A program made the position numbers and the translations under genes. The notes under the pieces are model-generated. The model had not been told where the DNA came from. It saw only the letters and a list, made by a program, of their open reading frames with translations, and made no database searches. Source: Platanthera guangdongensis (Eukaryota; Streptophyta; Magnoliopsida; Asparagales; Orchidaceae). From it: a stretch of 64,000 nucleotides of DNA. Of this stretch, positions 11,131 through 21,429 are shown piece after piece (the first letter of the stretch is position 1; the number at the start of each line of letters is the position of its first letter). The DNA lies in the NCBI GenBank assembly GCA_039583875.1, contig CM077159.1:100367707-100431706 (forward strand). Reading direction: 5' to 3'.

Positions 11131-11483
11131 TTGTGTGTGAGGGTTCTATTCGATAGTACCTCCTCCCAAATGACTCCGGAACATGGTTACTTTGCAATGG
11201 TTCTACTTATTTTTGACTACATGATAGTGTCATCCATGATGAAGTAGCTCTGACTATCTCTAACTTTAGTCTCTTTCTCAAGGAGAACTCTATCTGGAGT
11301 TATGTTTACAATCATTGTTTGGGTGTTCTCCCTTGTCATTCCCTTTCTCATTCAAAGAATTAGGCCTTGATTTTTTGTGTGTTTACATATATGTTGAACA
11401 CTGATACTCTCATCTTCAATCTCTTAAAAGCTATGATTTTTTAATGACATGCAAAATTGTTAAGTATTTTTTTTGTACTGTAG
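11131..11483. other. CACTA-2 interior, nothing coding recognised
   Basis: AT-rich sequence between the hairpin array and the TNPA-like exons. It ends in a T-rich acceptor-like stretch (TGTACTGTAG at about 11475-11484). It is probably intron. Confidence 0.4.
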
Positions 11484-12180
11484 GCCAGGGATAATGGAGG
11501 AATTCCGGTGCCTCATGAAAAAATTTTTACTCGTACCCATCGAACAAATAAAGGGAAAGGGCCTTTTGTAGATGATAAATCAAAAAAGCATTTGTAAGTT
11601 TTTTATTTATTATTTTTTGAAGAAATTGTAATGTATTGAAATTATTTAATATATTTCAATTTATTTTATAGGAGATTTATACTTCTAAGCTAAAGGAGAA
11701 GCAATCTAAATAGAGCTATTTACTTTCTACTCAAGGTTCATGCATATATTATCCTGAAATGTGGGTTGAGGCATCAGGGGGTCCAAAAATGGCCGTTGTT
11801 ATGGATTTGGTAATTCATATAGTGAAAATATGGCTCTTTTTGATACTAGCTCAAATAATAGTGTACAAGTTGAAAATGACAAGTACAAGGACCGTCTTAA
11901 AGATTTAGAGAATCAACAAATGGAGATGAATAATAATTTTGAACGAAGAGTTGATGAAGCTGTTCAAAATATTGTTAAGAATTCTATTTCTACAACTCTA
12001 GAGATGCACGGTATTTATCAAGGTCATCAATTTTCTTTCGGGCAGTTTCTTTCTCTAGGACTATATAATTCTTCAGGTCATTTCTCTGCTCTAGGTCTTT
12101 GCTATTTTTTAGCTGCAGCTCCCGGATATTATACTTCTCATGGTTATTTTCCAATACCAAGTCAACATCCTCATGCTTAA
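11484..12180 (+). pseudogene. TNPA-like (Transposase_24, PF03004-like) second CACTA protein, 3' exons
   Basis: One exon at 11485-11594 reads ARDNGGIPVPHEKIF followed by RTHRTNKGKGPFVDD, resembling the RTH.K..G.FVD segment of the Ptta/En/Spm-type protein. After an AT-rich interval, a second segment (about 11730-12180) reads YYPEMWVEASGGPKNGRCYG and then FGNSYSEN, matching the W...GG.K.GR.YG.G motif. It continues into a coiled-coil-like region (KYKDRLKDLENQQMEMNNNF) and a Tyr/Ser/Gly-rich tail ending at 12180. In En/Spm elements this second protein binds subterminal repeats. The N-terminal exons are not recognisable and a stop lies close to the exon start, so it is judged defective. Confidence 0.6.
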
Positions 12181-12360
12181 TATCAAGTTGAAAGTCAAAC
12201 TCATGCTTCCACTCAACTTCAACCTTTTGAAAATCGTCATTTTTCAGATCCACAAAATACTCAATCATAGTTGTTGATTTTGTTTATTTTTTTGTAGTTT
12301 TGGGGTTCAATTCTAAGTTAGATCACTTTATTTTTGTTATATTGATGTTTTGATTATATA

Positions 12361-12470
12361 TTAAATTTTGATGATCATGATGTATGAAAGTTTGATGATT
12401 ATGATGTATGGAAGTTTGATGATGTATGGAAGTTTGATGATGTATGAAAGTTTGATGATGTATATATAAA
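12361..12470. repeat. 18-bp tandem repeat (GAAGTTTGATGATGTATG)
   Basis: About five copies of an 18-bp unit containing TTTGATGATGTATG lie in the 3' part of CACTA-2. Confidence 0.85.
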
Positions 12471-13234
12471 TGATTGATGATATATATATATGTAATTAGT
12501 TTGTTCATGTATGAAAACAAGTTTCATGTTATATTAAAGTTTGTTAAAATATATGAAAATTTGGTTATATGAACTCGATATTGAGTGTGTAGTTTGTTAA
12601 TAAATATGAAAATTTGGTTATATGAGCTCGACATTGTGTGTGCGTGCATCGTATATATTCAATCACGTGTCTTTTAATTATAGTGCATGTCACTAAAAAT
12701 TTATGAGCATAGCTTTAATGAAAATAGTATTGTACATCATAATTAATTAAATTTTTAATTTTGCTTAATTAAAAATTAAATTAATTAAAAATTATTTGTG
12801 ATATATAGTGTTATTATTAAAATAAAATTGATACCAAATATTTTTATTATTAATTATTAAAAAAATGATTCATCATCAATTTATTCATGAAATAATGTAT
12901 TATAAATATATTAATTTCTTTGATTTGACATTTATTAACATCAAAACTTGCAACAATTTTAATGCTAGGTAATATTAGGATCAAAATTATTTGATGGTGA
13001 TTAGCAACGAATTTTTTGTAGGTATTATCTCTTGCTAAATTAGCAAGCAATATATTTGTTGCTAAAATATTCTTGCAAAATAACAACAAAAAACATCCTT
13101 GCTGAATTTAGCTAGGCTCAATATAAAAAAGAAGTTGATTTGTTGCTAAATTCCTTGCTAATATAAATTAGCAACGAATTTTTTGATTTAGCAAGGGATT
13201 CTTCCCCTAGCTAATTATGATTTTTCTTGTAGTG
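12471..13234. repeat. CACTA-2 AT-rich tail and right subterminal repeats
   Basis: Very AT-rich sequence. From about 12990 it carries repeated TTAGCAACGAATTTTTTG, CTTGCTAAATTAGCAAG and TTGTTGCTAAA motifs matching those at the left end, then the terminal inverted repeat ending at 13234. Confidence 0.75.
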
Positions 13235-13686
13235 CACTGCGACAGTACCTCAATCACGACGTTATCGCAGGGCAGCTTCACTCGCACCCCCAAATACACT
13301 CCAGTGGTGTGAGTGGAGGGAGCATCGTCACGCCACGACACCGTTATGATCGGGTACTATCACGGCGACAAGGGGTTCCCCTCGTTATCATAAACCTTAA
13401 AAAAAATTAGATTTGCAAAATTTTACGTATCATTAAAAAAGAACATTGTTGTTGTCAAACATCTCCAACAAAATGAAAATGAAACTACTAAACTCAGGTC
13501 TACTACAACAGAGCTTGATTTGGGATTGCGGATCAATCTTACTCAAATATTAAGTTATTTATGTTGGCTACCTACAACCCAACTCTAATCCGGAGATGGT
13601 AATATGACAAAATGAGATGTATTTGAAATATTGGTGTCACGCTTGAGGCTTTGACTTCGTTTGGGGGAACTTATTTAAGGTGTGGT
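13235..13686. other. Host flank of CACTA-2, nothing recognised
   Basis: A GC-richer stretch (13235-13390) gives way to ordinary sequence. A short plus-strand frame ends GYYHGDKGFPSLS, but I recognise no family. Confidence 0.4.
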
Positions 13687-13996
13687 TCATGTGGTCATAA
13701 CCGCTTGACCGGTGAAAATAACTCCCCCAAACAAAATCTTTGTTTGAAAGAGCTGTTGCGGATTGAAAATCTGCTCATGGAATAGAGCTAATTGAAGAGA
13801 GTTCTTTGAGAAACGTTTTTGAAAAGCTGTTGAATGTTTGGATCTCAACTTGTGCTTTCGCCCACCTTTGGATTCCCGCAATCGAGAACCACCACTACAA
13901 CTATTCACCACTACCTGCTTCCTAAGCCTAACATTCAACCCAAGGAGAATCTTGCTCACCGACGGTGGAGACGCCGGCACCGGCGTCGCTCCAGAT
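13687..13996 (-). other. Possible host coding exon, minus strand, interrupted by hAT and Copia-1
   Basis: The minus-strand frame reads ATPVPASPPSVSKILLGLNV and continues to 13687 with a basic, unrecognised sequence. On its upstream side it meets the hAT element at 13996. Beyond that element, 14622-14680 reads KVQRYDVDEGREKDDIAFG on the minus strand, and beyond Copia-1 (20933 onward) the frame continues acidic (EDEEEEENEK). Removing both insertions and one copy of each duplication leaves a continuous minus-strand frame across the two sites, though the frame entering 13996 then differs from the PVPASPP frame. It may be a decayed host gene; no family was recognised. Confidence 0.35.
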
Positions 13997-14621
13997 CAGT
14001 CATGGGCAAAAAGCCCGATCGGGCTGAGCTTAGGTAGGCCCGGGTTTTTTGCCAACCGGGCTCGGCCCGGGCTCAGTGTGAACCGGGCCAGGCCGGTTTC
14101 GGGCTCCCTCTCAAAGAGGGGGCCCGATAAGGCCCTTCAGGCCGGCCCGGGCCAAGCCGGGCGTTGCCTGGCCGTGCCGGGCATTTGCCGGGCCGGCCTG
14201 AACAACTAGGAGAGATTAATCCCGCTTAATCATAGGTAGGATTAATTGCACCTAATCATAGGCGGTATTAATCCCGCCTATTAATCAAGCGGGATAGGCA
14301 GGATTAATCCCCCTGATTAATAGGCGGGATTAATCCCGCCTATAATTAGGCGGGATATTAATCCCGCCTAAATAGGCTGGATTAAAATCCCGCACCGGGC
14401 TTCTGCCACCCAGGGTGCCAGGCTTAGGCTAGCCCGATGCCCGTGCTTTACCCGACCAGGGCCGAGCACCAGGCCGAGCAACCAACAAAAATGTGGGCCC
14501 GGAAAGGGCCCCAAGCTCGACCTTGGCCCGAGCAGGGCTTTTCCCAAGCCGGGCCTAGCCGGGCTTTTGCTGGCCCGAGCCCAAGCGGGCTTTCCAGGCC
14601 CGGGCTTTCTGCCCATGACTA
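13997..14621. mobile_element. Non-autonomous hAT-type MITE, 625 bp
   Basis: The terminal inverted repeats are about 21 bp: left CAGTCATGGGCAAAAAGCCC, right (reverse complement) TAGTCATGGGCAGAAAGCCC. The flanks carry an 8-bp target-site duplication, CTCCAGAT at 13989-13996 and CTCCAAAT at 14622-14629 (one mismatch). Both features are diagnostic of hAT elements. The interior is GC-rich GGGCC/CCCGG sequence, with a central AT-interrupted block of GGCGGGATTAATCCCGCC-type palindromes (14215-14395). There is no transposase, so it depends on a trans-acting hAT enzyme. Confidence 0.85.
14215..14395. repeat. Palindromic array inside the hAT MITE
   Basis: Alternating copies of TAATCCCGCCTA and TAGGCGGGATTA (about ten half-units) form nested palindromes such as GGCGGGATTAATCCCGCC. 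Confidence 0.85.
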
Positions 14622-14680
14622 CTCCAAATGCAATGTCATCCTTTTCCCTCCCTTCATCAACATCATACCTCTGCACTTTT

Positions 14681-14855
14681 TGATGGTATTGCTCGAAGCA
14701 TCTGAGTGATGATCAAAGTGGAATCCCATACCTGTTGCCCCTAGGTGGATATAAACATGCAAACCCTAAGAGAAACTACGGGTATCAGATATCCGTGTAT
14801 CCGAACTGACCCGTAAAGATACTGAACCCGATATTTATCCAAATATACATTAACT
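14681..14855 (-). repeat. Copia-1 3' LTR
   Basis: 175 bp, collinear with 20758-20932. It contains a GGGTATC/GATATCC palindrome. The inner end is followed by TATCTCCTCG, which in the element's sense is the purine-rich GAGGAGATA, a plausible polypurine tract. Confidence 0.75.
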
Positions 14856-15640
14856 ATCTCCTCGTATATTTGTGACAAATAACGTGTACGACTCGGAGTG
14901 CAGAAATTAGAGAGTACTAAAAGAAAGAAATTTTGACTTTACACATTTTAATAAGAGTTAGCACATTTGAGTATAAGTAGGAGTTTACCAAAAAACAGTA
15001 ACATGAACATCCAAACATACAGTGCTACTCAAAAAAAAAAATATGAAAACAAAATAACAATGGATCAAAAACGTATAACAATTCTACTCAGAGAGTAGAT
15101 CATCATCATCCATGTCGAAGTCTACTTTCTCTCCTCCATCTTCACCAGTGCCTACAAGGAATTTCATGAGTTAGAACCTATGAATTCATAAACATATGCA
15201 GTGACGTATCAAAGTAAGCTAGCTCTACCTAAGTGATCTTAGTACTTGTAGTAGTAGTGATGTAACACTGTCAGCATCTTTATCCTGTCTCAGAAGGACC
15301 AGTCAAGTTATGATTTTAATAAATCACACATTGTTATCTTACTCATTAGTGACCACTATGTAACTTATCATATTAATTGGCACACCATCATTTGCAATAT
15401 TATCAAATGTGGAATAATGTGTTATAAACATTAATATTAGATTAACTCGTACAATGACTTTCTATTTCCAGTTGAATAATTCTCAAATCAACTTACAATG
15501 AGAAAGATGTTTAAGTCATCAAATGTGGAATGACTAATATCCAACCATCTTGGGTTTCATCAAGAAATTATTTGTGGTTTTCACTTTGTTATTAGATGCT
15601 TGAATGTTGTACCTATAAGCTATTACTATTTCAACATAAA
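14856..15640. other. Copia-1 3' untranslated region, no gene
   Basis: AT-rich sequence between the 3' LTR and the plastid-derived segment. No coding signature was recognised. Confidence 0.45.
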
Positions 15641-15831
15641 CCACATTCTAGGAGCCCAAACGATGTGATTGAATAAATACTCCTCTATCTGTTACGGATC
15701 GAGGGCCCCTTCTTTAAACTCCGATTCGTATTTTTCATATAGAAATCTCTGATCAACGATAGAATAAGATCCATTTTGAATCATATCTAACTGATTCCTT
15801 GGTTCGGACCGAAGAAGTAATGTCTTTCAAT
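15641..15831 (-). pseudogene. ycf2: Plastid ycf2 fragment in the nucleus (NUPT)
   Basis: On the minus strand the frame reads [33 protein letters not shown], then a stop replacing Gln, then QIEEYLFNHIVWAPRMW. This matches the plastid Ycf2 protein, a very large protein of the chloroplast genome. Only about 60 codons are present, with an internal stop and substitutions, so it is a decayed copy. It joins psaB sequence head-on at about 15830, a junction that does not exist in plastid genomes, where these genes are far apart. Confidence 0.85.
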
Positions 15832-16170
15832 GAGCAGATTGTATCTATTGGGCAAATATGGGTACAATTAAGATTTGTTTTTCCGGAGTACCAAAAGCAA
15901 GCATGACGTCGTTATGAACATAAAGGCCCAAAGTATGGAACCCCAGGAAAAGGCTGGCCCAACTTAAATGAGATATTATAGCTTCTTTATGATCTAACAT
16001 TCTTAACAATACAGTATCCTCATTCTGTTCCGGATTATAATCCCTTATGAAGAATATAGCCCCATGAGCAAAGGCTCCTGTGATGATAAAACTAGCGATG
16101 TATTGGTGATGAGTATATACCACAACTTGAGTAGTAAAGTCTTGTGCTATGAATGCATAAACCAGGAAAG
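15830..16170 (-). pseudogene. psaB: Plastid psaB fragment in the nucleus (NUPT)
   Basis: The minus-strand frame reads [65 protein letters not shown] and [14 protein letters not shown]. It is clearly the photosystem I P700 apoprotein PsaB, about 110 of its roughly 734 residues. A Trp codon near the end (PIFAQW) has become TAG. Several substitutions (for example VVV for the usual AAL) show an old nuclear copy. It begins within about ten bases of the Copia-1 pol stop codon and is in the same sense as pol and as the adjoining ycf2 piece. Confidence 0.93.
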
Positions 16171-16172
16171 TT

Positions 16173-19100
16173 TCATATTTCTATGAACTTTAATCCCATC
16201 TCCCCCGATGTTTTGATTGTGAGAGCTCTATTTAAGTCTTTTGTCAAGGCGTCTGCAAGATTATCTTTCGACCATACATCAAGTAGGGTCATAATCCCTT
16301 GACTCGTGAGGGAGGTCAATCAGGCTTGTTTCATCCTTAATTGTCTTATTTTGCCATTGAATAAAGTGTACGTAGCAACCATTTTAGTAGCCTGATTGTC
16401 CTAGTAAACTGTAACAGAACTCAATTTCAGGCTCGATAGTGGAATGTCCATCACCAAATCTCTTATCCACTCTGCTTCATCTGCCTCTGAAGCTAGAGTG
16501 TAGAATTCAGATTCCATAGAAGATAGTGCAATACATGATTGCCTCTTGGACTTCCATGCTATAACTGCTCCTCCTAGTGTGAATATAAATCCACTTGTGC
16601 ACTTGCTGTCGTTTATTTCTGAGCACCATAATACATCAGAATATCCTTCCAGGAATGAAGGATGATCATGGTAACATAAAGCATACTTTTTGGTGTGTTT
16701 TAAGTATAACATTAGCCTATCGAGGGTATCACAATGTTCTTGGCTAGGATTACTAGTGAATCTACATAACATGCCGGCCATAAAGGCTATGTCAGGTCTA
16801 GTGTAGACCATAGCATACATGAGACTACTAATCAATTTAGCATAATCTAACTGTCTAAGCGCAACTCCTTCATTGGGGTTTAAGCGGTTGTTATAATCAT
16901 ATGGTGTCTCTAATGTTCTACTTTCATTGTATCCCCACGTATCCAACATGGATTTAATGTAGTGACTTTGACTTAGGGAAATATCATATTTCCTAAAGCT
17001 CACTTACATGCCTAGTATAGTCTCAGTTACACCGAGGTCTTTAATGTTAAACTCTTTCATTAGTCCTATCTTAATGTCATCCACTTCGGATTGATCAGAA
17101 CCAAGAATCAGCATATCATCTACATATAAGCATATTATAACGACTTTATTTGTTCTATGACGTATGTAAAGACATTTATCCGAGTGGCTCGACATGAATC
17201 TCATGTTCTTTACACTATAGTCAAACTTATCATGCCATAATTTTGGTGCTTGTTTTAATCCGTATAGTGGCTTGATTAACTTATAGACCTTACTTTCGTG
17301 ACCTACTATGAAGCCTTCAGGTTAGCTCATGTATATCTCTTCGGTCAGATCTCCATTCAAGAACGTAGTCTTAACATCCATTTGATGAACAATAAAGTTC
17401 TCAAAAGATGCAATAGTAAGGAGCATCCTAATGGTTGGTAAGTGACACACTGGTGAATATACATCAAAGTAATCTACCCCACTAACTTGTATGAAACCTT
17501 TAGCCAGCAAACGTGCTTTATACTTAGCTACACTACCATCAGAAATATGCTTCTTTTTCAGAACCCACTTACACCCTATAGTTTTAGCTCCTTTTGCCTT
17601 TTCAGCTAACATCCAGGTGTTGTTCTAAAGTAGAGAGTTTATCTCTTCATATATGCCTTCTTTTTAGAGTAGTGAATCCCTTGATCTCATAACTTCCTTA
17701 TATGTAGATGGATTAGCCTCGACCTGGTAAGTGACAAAATTACTACCGAAGATTCTGGGAGTTCTCTCTCTCAGCAAAGTCCTTCTAGACTCTAGGCCAC
17801 TATTGTCTACTAGAACTGAATAGGAGGTGCTCGTTACTAATTCAGATTCTTCCTTAGTAATAGTTGCTTGCACACTTGGGAATGACAAATTCTTATCCTT
17901 AAGGAATTTATTCTCAAAAAACATTGCATCCCTAAATTCTATAATGATGTTATTAGAAATGTCTAAGAATCTTTATACAACACTATCCTCAGCACAACAT
18001 AAGTAGACACAGGTGTTGGTCCTAGGTCCAAGCTTAGACCTTCTAGGGTCAGAAACCCTAACATAGGCTATACAACCCCAGGTCTTAAATCTGGTTATAG
18101 ACGAGGTCTATTATCAAAGCTCGTAGGGTATGACCTCTAACTTAGTATGAGGGACTTCGTTCAAAATGTGGTTTGCAGTTAAAACTGCTTCTCCCCAATA
18201 AGCATGACAGCAGTGAGGAGCATAGAATTCAACATATCTATTAATGTTTTATTTTTTCTCTTGGCTACACCATTCGATTGGGGTGAGTAAGGAGCAGTGG
18301 TTTCTACAATGATTCCTTGAGAGGCAAGAAAACATCTAAACTTACTAGACATGTATTCTCCTCCTTTATCACTTCTAAACATTTTTATCTTCATGTCTAG
18401 ATGGTTTTCTACCATAGTTTTGAAAAGACAGAACTTTTCAAACGCTTCATCTTTAGTTTTAAGAAGGTAAATGTGACAGAACCTGTAACAGTCATCTATA
18501 AATCTGATCATATACTTCCTTCCTCCTCTAGTGACAAAACTTTTAAAGTCACAAATGTCGGAATGTATAATCTCCCGGGTGTTGTACTCCTAGTAAGCAC
18601 ACTAAAAGGTTTCCTAGTGATCTTAGTCTAAGCACACACTTCACATTTCTCAGGTTGGTTTTTCACGTCTAATGTGATCTGGTGAGTTCTAGCTATTTGG
18701 AACATTTTTCTATAGTTCACATGTCCTAGTCTCTCATGTAGAGTATTAGGGTTAACTAAGTTTGATTATACTTGTTGAACTATCTCGTTTGCTAGACTTA
18801 GTCGATACATCCTATTTTGGACGTGTGCATATCCAAAATAGTGAGAGTTAACTGACAGTGTTGTTCTATCGCTATAAAAAGTAAAAAACATGCCAGCATC
18901 ACATAACAAACTTATAGACACTAAATTAGCAACTAATGAAGGAATGAATTTAACATTCTTTAAAGTTAAAGTCTTACTTGAGGATAGTAGCAGAGTTGCT
19001 TTCCCCACCTTCAGCACGTCAGCTATCTTGTCATTTGTCACCGTCATAGACTCTCTTGTAGTAGTGAGTCCTATCTTCAGATTAGCATTGTTGCAAACTT

Positions 19101-19251
19101 GGTATGTTGCCCCCGAATCCAGGTACCACTCAGTGTTGGCCTTCACATTTCCAACCATAGCAACAAAGTTGGATGACTCAGTGAGGCTAACACTATTGGT
19201 CTGGTTACCTAGTTTTGGTGCTCTAGTCCTTTCCTTTTTGGGAACCTGCAA
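16173..19251 (-). pseudogene. Copia-1 pol (protease, integrase, RT, RNase H), broken
   Basis: Domains in order on the minus strand: protease with WYLDSGAT (about 19130); integrase core with RFIDDCYRF, RSDKGGEY and PQSNGVAKRKN (18179-18511); reverse transcriptase with KWVLKKKH, VHQMDVKTTFLNGDL and LYVDDMLI (17004-17612); RNase H with SSMESEFYTLASEADEAEW (16401-17003), ending [10 protein letters not shown] and TGA at 16173-16175. The integrase motif normally reads NGVAERKN; here the catalytic Glu is Lys. Stops and frame changes separate the blocks, so the enzyme is dead. Confidence 0.85.
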
Positions 19252-20015
19252 TTAAATGCACTGTGTCCCCACTTGTTGCAGTTGAAACACTTTCCCTTAA
19301 ACTTTTTAATCTTTTTATTCGGGCATGCAACTTGGGACGGTTTGGGTTTTTTAGGATTGGGCACGCATTTAGAGCTAGTAATCATATTAGGCGCAACTGT
19401 TTTGCTTACGAACAGCTTTAACACGTGCCTGGTCCTATTTTCATCCTCAATGCATATGAAGCGCTTGAGGTCATTCAGAACAACCTGCATCTTCTTGCGG
19501 TACATTTCAGTTTTGAAATTATACCACGTGGAGGGCAATTTGTAAACAATCGTGCTCGCAACAAAACTATCTGGTAAACTAATGTTTTCACTGTGTTAGG
19601 AATCAACTAAGTTTTCAAATTCCAATACCTGAGGGAAAATGACTTTCTCCTCGTCGAACGTGAAGGAATGAAACATGTCTACCAGGTGTGCTTTTGACAG
19701 GTCCTCCTCCTGCCTGAATTGCTCCTCCAATGCCTCCCAGATCTCCTTGGCAGTCTTCATCTTGAGGTACGTCTTTGATAGGGTGGAGGACAGATAATTC
19801 AACAAATATTCTCTGCAAAAGTCCTCGTCAGCGATCCACTATGCCTCATCGTCAGTCCCCATAACATCAGCACGATCAGACTGAACTGTGTAGAACATGT
19901 TCAGGTACTTCATCCCAAACTGGGTATTCAACTTACAGTCGTTGAACTCTGTTGCCGTAAACTTTTCCAACTTGATTATTGGCACTGGAGACGAGAAATT
20001 GTTCCCCTTCATCAT
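19209..20015 (-). pseudogene. Copia-1 gag, broken
   Basis: The minus-strand frame starts with ATG at 20015 (MMKGNNFSSPVPIIKLEKF) and contains the copia-type Gag core (KEIWEALEEQF, FHSFTFDEEKVIF, YRKKMQVVLNDL). It ends with a zinc knuckle, CFNCNKWGHSAFNC (CX2CX4HX4C), and a basic tail. Stops at about 19853 and 19596 interrupt it. It packages RNA into virus-like particles in intact relatives. Confidence 0.8.
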
Positions 20016-20757
20016 CTTGTATTCCTTTCCAAATCGCAGGATCTATAGGTGATGAGAAAAAAAATCCTCTTTTCCAAGATCTTGGAAACTCCAGAACTTG
20101 CACAATGGTCCTCAAGAACACCACAGAGCTAGAAACAACAGCAGAGGTGGTCAGATATTCTTTGGAAAAACTGAATGAGTAGATGTAACCAATGGTAGAG
20201 TAACGATCCCTCTAAACAAAACTGGTATGAGATCACAGTTGGTAACAACGATGAAGACCGATCGACGGCAGAGTAACCAGCGATGAAGATAATGGCTCAA
20301 ACCCTAGAATCGGTGCCTTCCTCTGTTGAGCGGCGCAGGAAAAACAATATCTCGATTCTTAATCCGGCGGCTTCCTCACAGGCATCAGAGCCTTCGTCTC
20401 TACCTGCACGATAGAGAGCAGTGGGATGATTTTCCCTGTCGGCGACGAAACAATGCAATGACGGCGCTACGCAGGCAGCGAATTTTTCCACCGACAAACG
20501 TTTCCTTGTTTCTCCTTGTCCCGGTTCCTTCAACTGATTGAAATAGTGACGGCTTGTTCTTGCAGTTGGCGATGAAATGTTTTTTCCTATTAGCGATCGA
20601 AAACTATAGCCAACAGGAGATGAAATCCAGGCAGCGGTTTGCCATCTTCCTTCCCTATCAGGTCATCGACTGCCACGATCATAAGGAAAAAATAACTAGA
20701 ACAGTAAGAAGATGGTTACATGATTTTTTCAGAGCGACGGGGCAGTTGCTTCGAGAA
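20016..20757 (-). other. Copia-1 leader between 5' LTR and gag
   Basis: A leader of about 740 nt with no recognised protein. The first bases after the 5' LTR (TTCTCGAAGC in element sense) do not match the usual TGGTATCAGAGC primer site. An 8-bp inverted repeat, GCTTCGAG/CTCGAAGC (20748-20755 with 20769-20776), spans the LTR boundary. Confidence 0.5.
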
Positions 20758-20932
20758 TGATGGTGTCGCTCGAAGCATCCGAGTGGTCATCAAAGTGGAA
20801 TCCCCTACCCGATGCCCCTAGGTGGGTATAAATAGGCAAAGCCTAGGAGTAAATATGGGTATCAGATACCCGTGTATCCGAACCGACCCGTTAAGCCTCC
20901 GAACCCAATATTTGTCCAAATATACATTAACA
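20758..20932 (-). repeat. Copia-1 5' LTR
   Basis: 175-bp direct repeat partner of 14681-14855. In element sense it begins TGTTAATGTATATTTGG and ends CGACACCATCA. The right flank ctttc pairs with ctttt at 14676-14680. Confidence 0.75.
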
Positions 20933-21170
20933 CTTTCTCATTTTCCTCCTCTTCTTCATCCTCCTTTAATTTTCATCCAGTCCGTTGCATAAGTTCCGGT
21001 ATTGGTGTTTTCTTCTCAGGCTCTGACACTGACATTGCCTTCAGTTCAGGTTCTGGTGTCGTGACGGGCATTGGATCCAGATTCGGCTTCTGTGGCGTTG
21101 TTGTAGGCTGCGTATGGGTTGGTGGCGCCGATGTTGGTGGCGTGGGCTTTATAGGTTCCTGTATTAGGAA
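20933..21170 (-). other. Possible host exon, proline/threonine-rich, minus strand
   Basis: The minus-strand frame reads QEPIKPTPPTSAPPTHTQPT, then PKPNLDPMP-like and KKTPIPELMQRTG, then a stop, then an acidic run EDEEEEENEK reaching the Copia-1 insertion site. The composition is low-complexity and the family unrecognised. Its frame continues through the target site into 14680-14622, which supports a pre-existing host sequence. Confidence 0.3.
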
Positions 21171-21429
21171 AATTTTTTGGGAACGAGTCTCGTTCCCAAA
21201 TGTAGGAACGAGTTTAAATAAACCGAGAAGAAATCTAGTTGTATAGACTAAATTAAATACAGTTGGATAAGAAATACAAAGAACTTGAAATACAACTATA
21301 TTTCAGATAGATATATATTGAAATACAGTTAGTTATAAAAGATAGAAAACAGAGTAGATCATCAAAATTGAGGATTTATATAAATAGAATTGTCCAAAAT
21401 TCATTTATACACAATTCCAATCCACACTC

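Larger units (their letters stand above)
4611..13234 (+). mobile_element. CACTA-2, complete but defective CACTA (En/Spm-like) transposon
   Basis: The left end is CACTACAAGAAAAA at 4611. The right end reads ...TTTTTCTTGTAGTG to 13234, whose reverse complement is the same 14 bases. Flanking trinucleotides are cgc and cac, an imperfect 3-bp target duplication. Both ends carry related subterminal repeats (TTGCTAAATT, TTAGCAACGAA). Inside, on the plus strand, are host-gene pieces (about 6.3-9.0 kb), a truncated TNP2-like transposase (9.6-10.4 kb), a hairpin tandem array and a TNPA-like gene tail (11.5-12.2 kb). The transposase frames are broken, so any movement would need enzymes from another copy. 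Confidence 0.88.
14681..20932 (-). mobile_element. Copia-1, Ty1/copia retrotransposon with short 175-bp LTRs
   Basis: Two similar 175-bp direct repeats (14681-14855 and 20758-20932) bound a minus-strand gag-PR-INT-RT-RH order. Read in the element's sense the LTR starts TGTTAATG (agTTAATG in the left copy) and ends CCATCA, the TG...CA rule. Flanks are ctttt (14676-14680) and ctttc (20933-20937), a near-perfect 5-bp duplication. Coding sequence is broken by stops and frameshifts. Plastid-derived sequence sits between the pol stop and the 3' LTR. No standard primer binding site is visible next to the 5' LTR. Confidence 0.8.

Noticed and set aside
14681..14855. The 175-bp repeat as an independent MITE present twice
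   Set aside because: The two copies have equal length, flank a copia gag-pol in the right order, obey TG...CA and have matching 5-bp flanks, so LTRs explain them better.
15845..16123. A working psaB gene
   Set aside because: Only about 110 of roughly 734 codons, an internal stop beyond the fragment and fusion to ycf2; it is a nuclear plastid-derived fragment.
20297..20541. Opposing 71-78 codon frames in the Copia-1 leader
   Set aside because: Low-complexity overlap on both strands in untranslated leader; no family and no conservation evidence.
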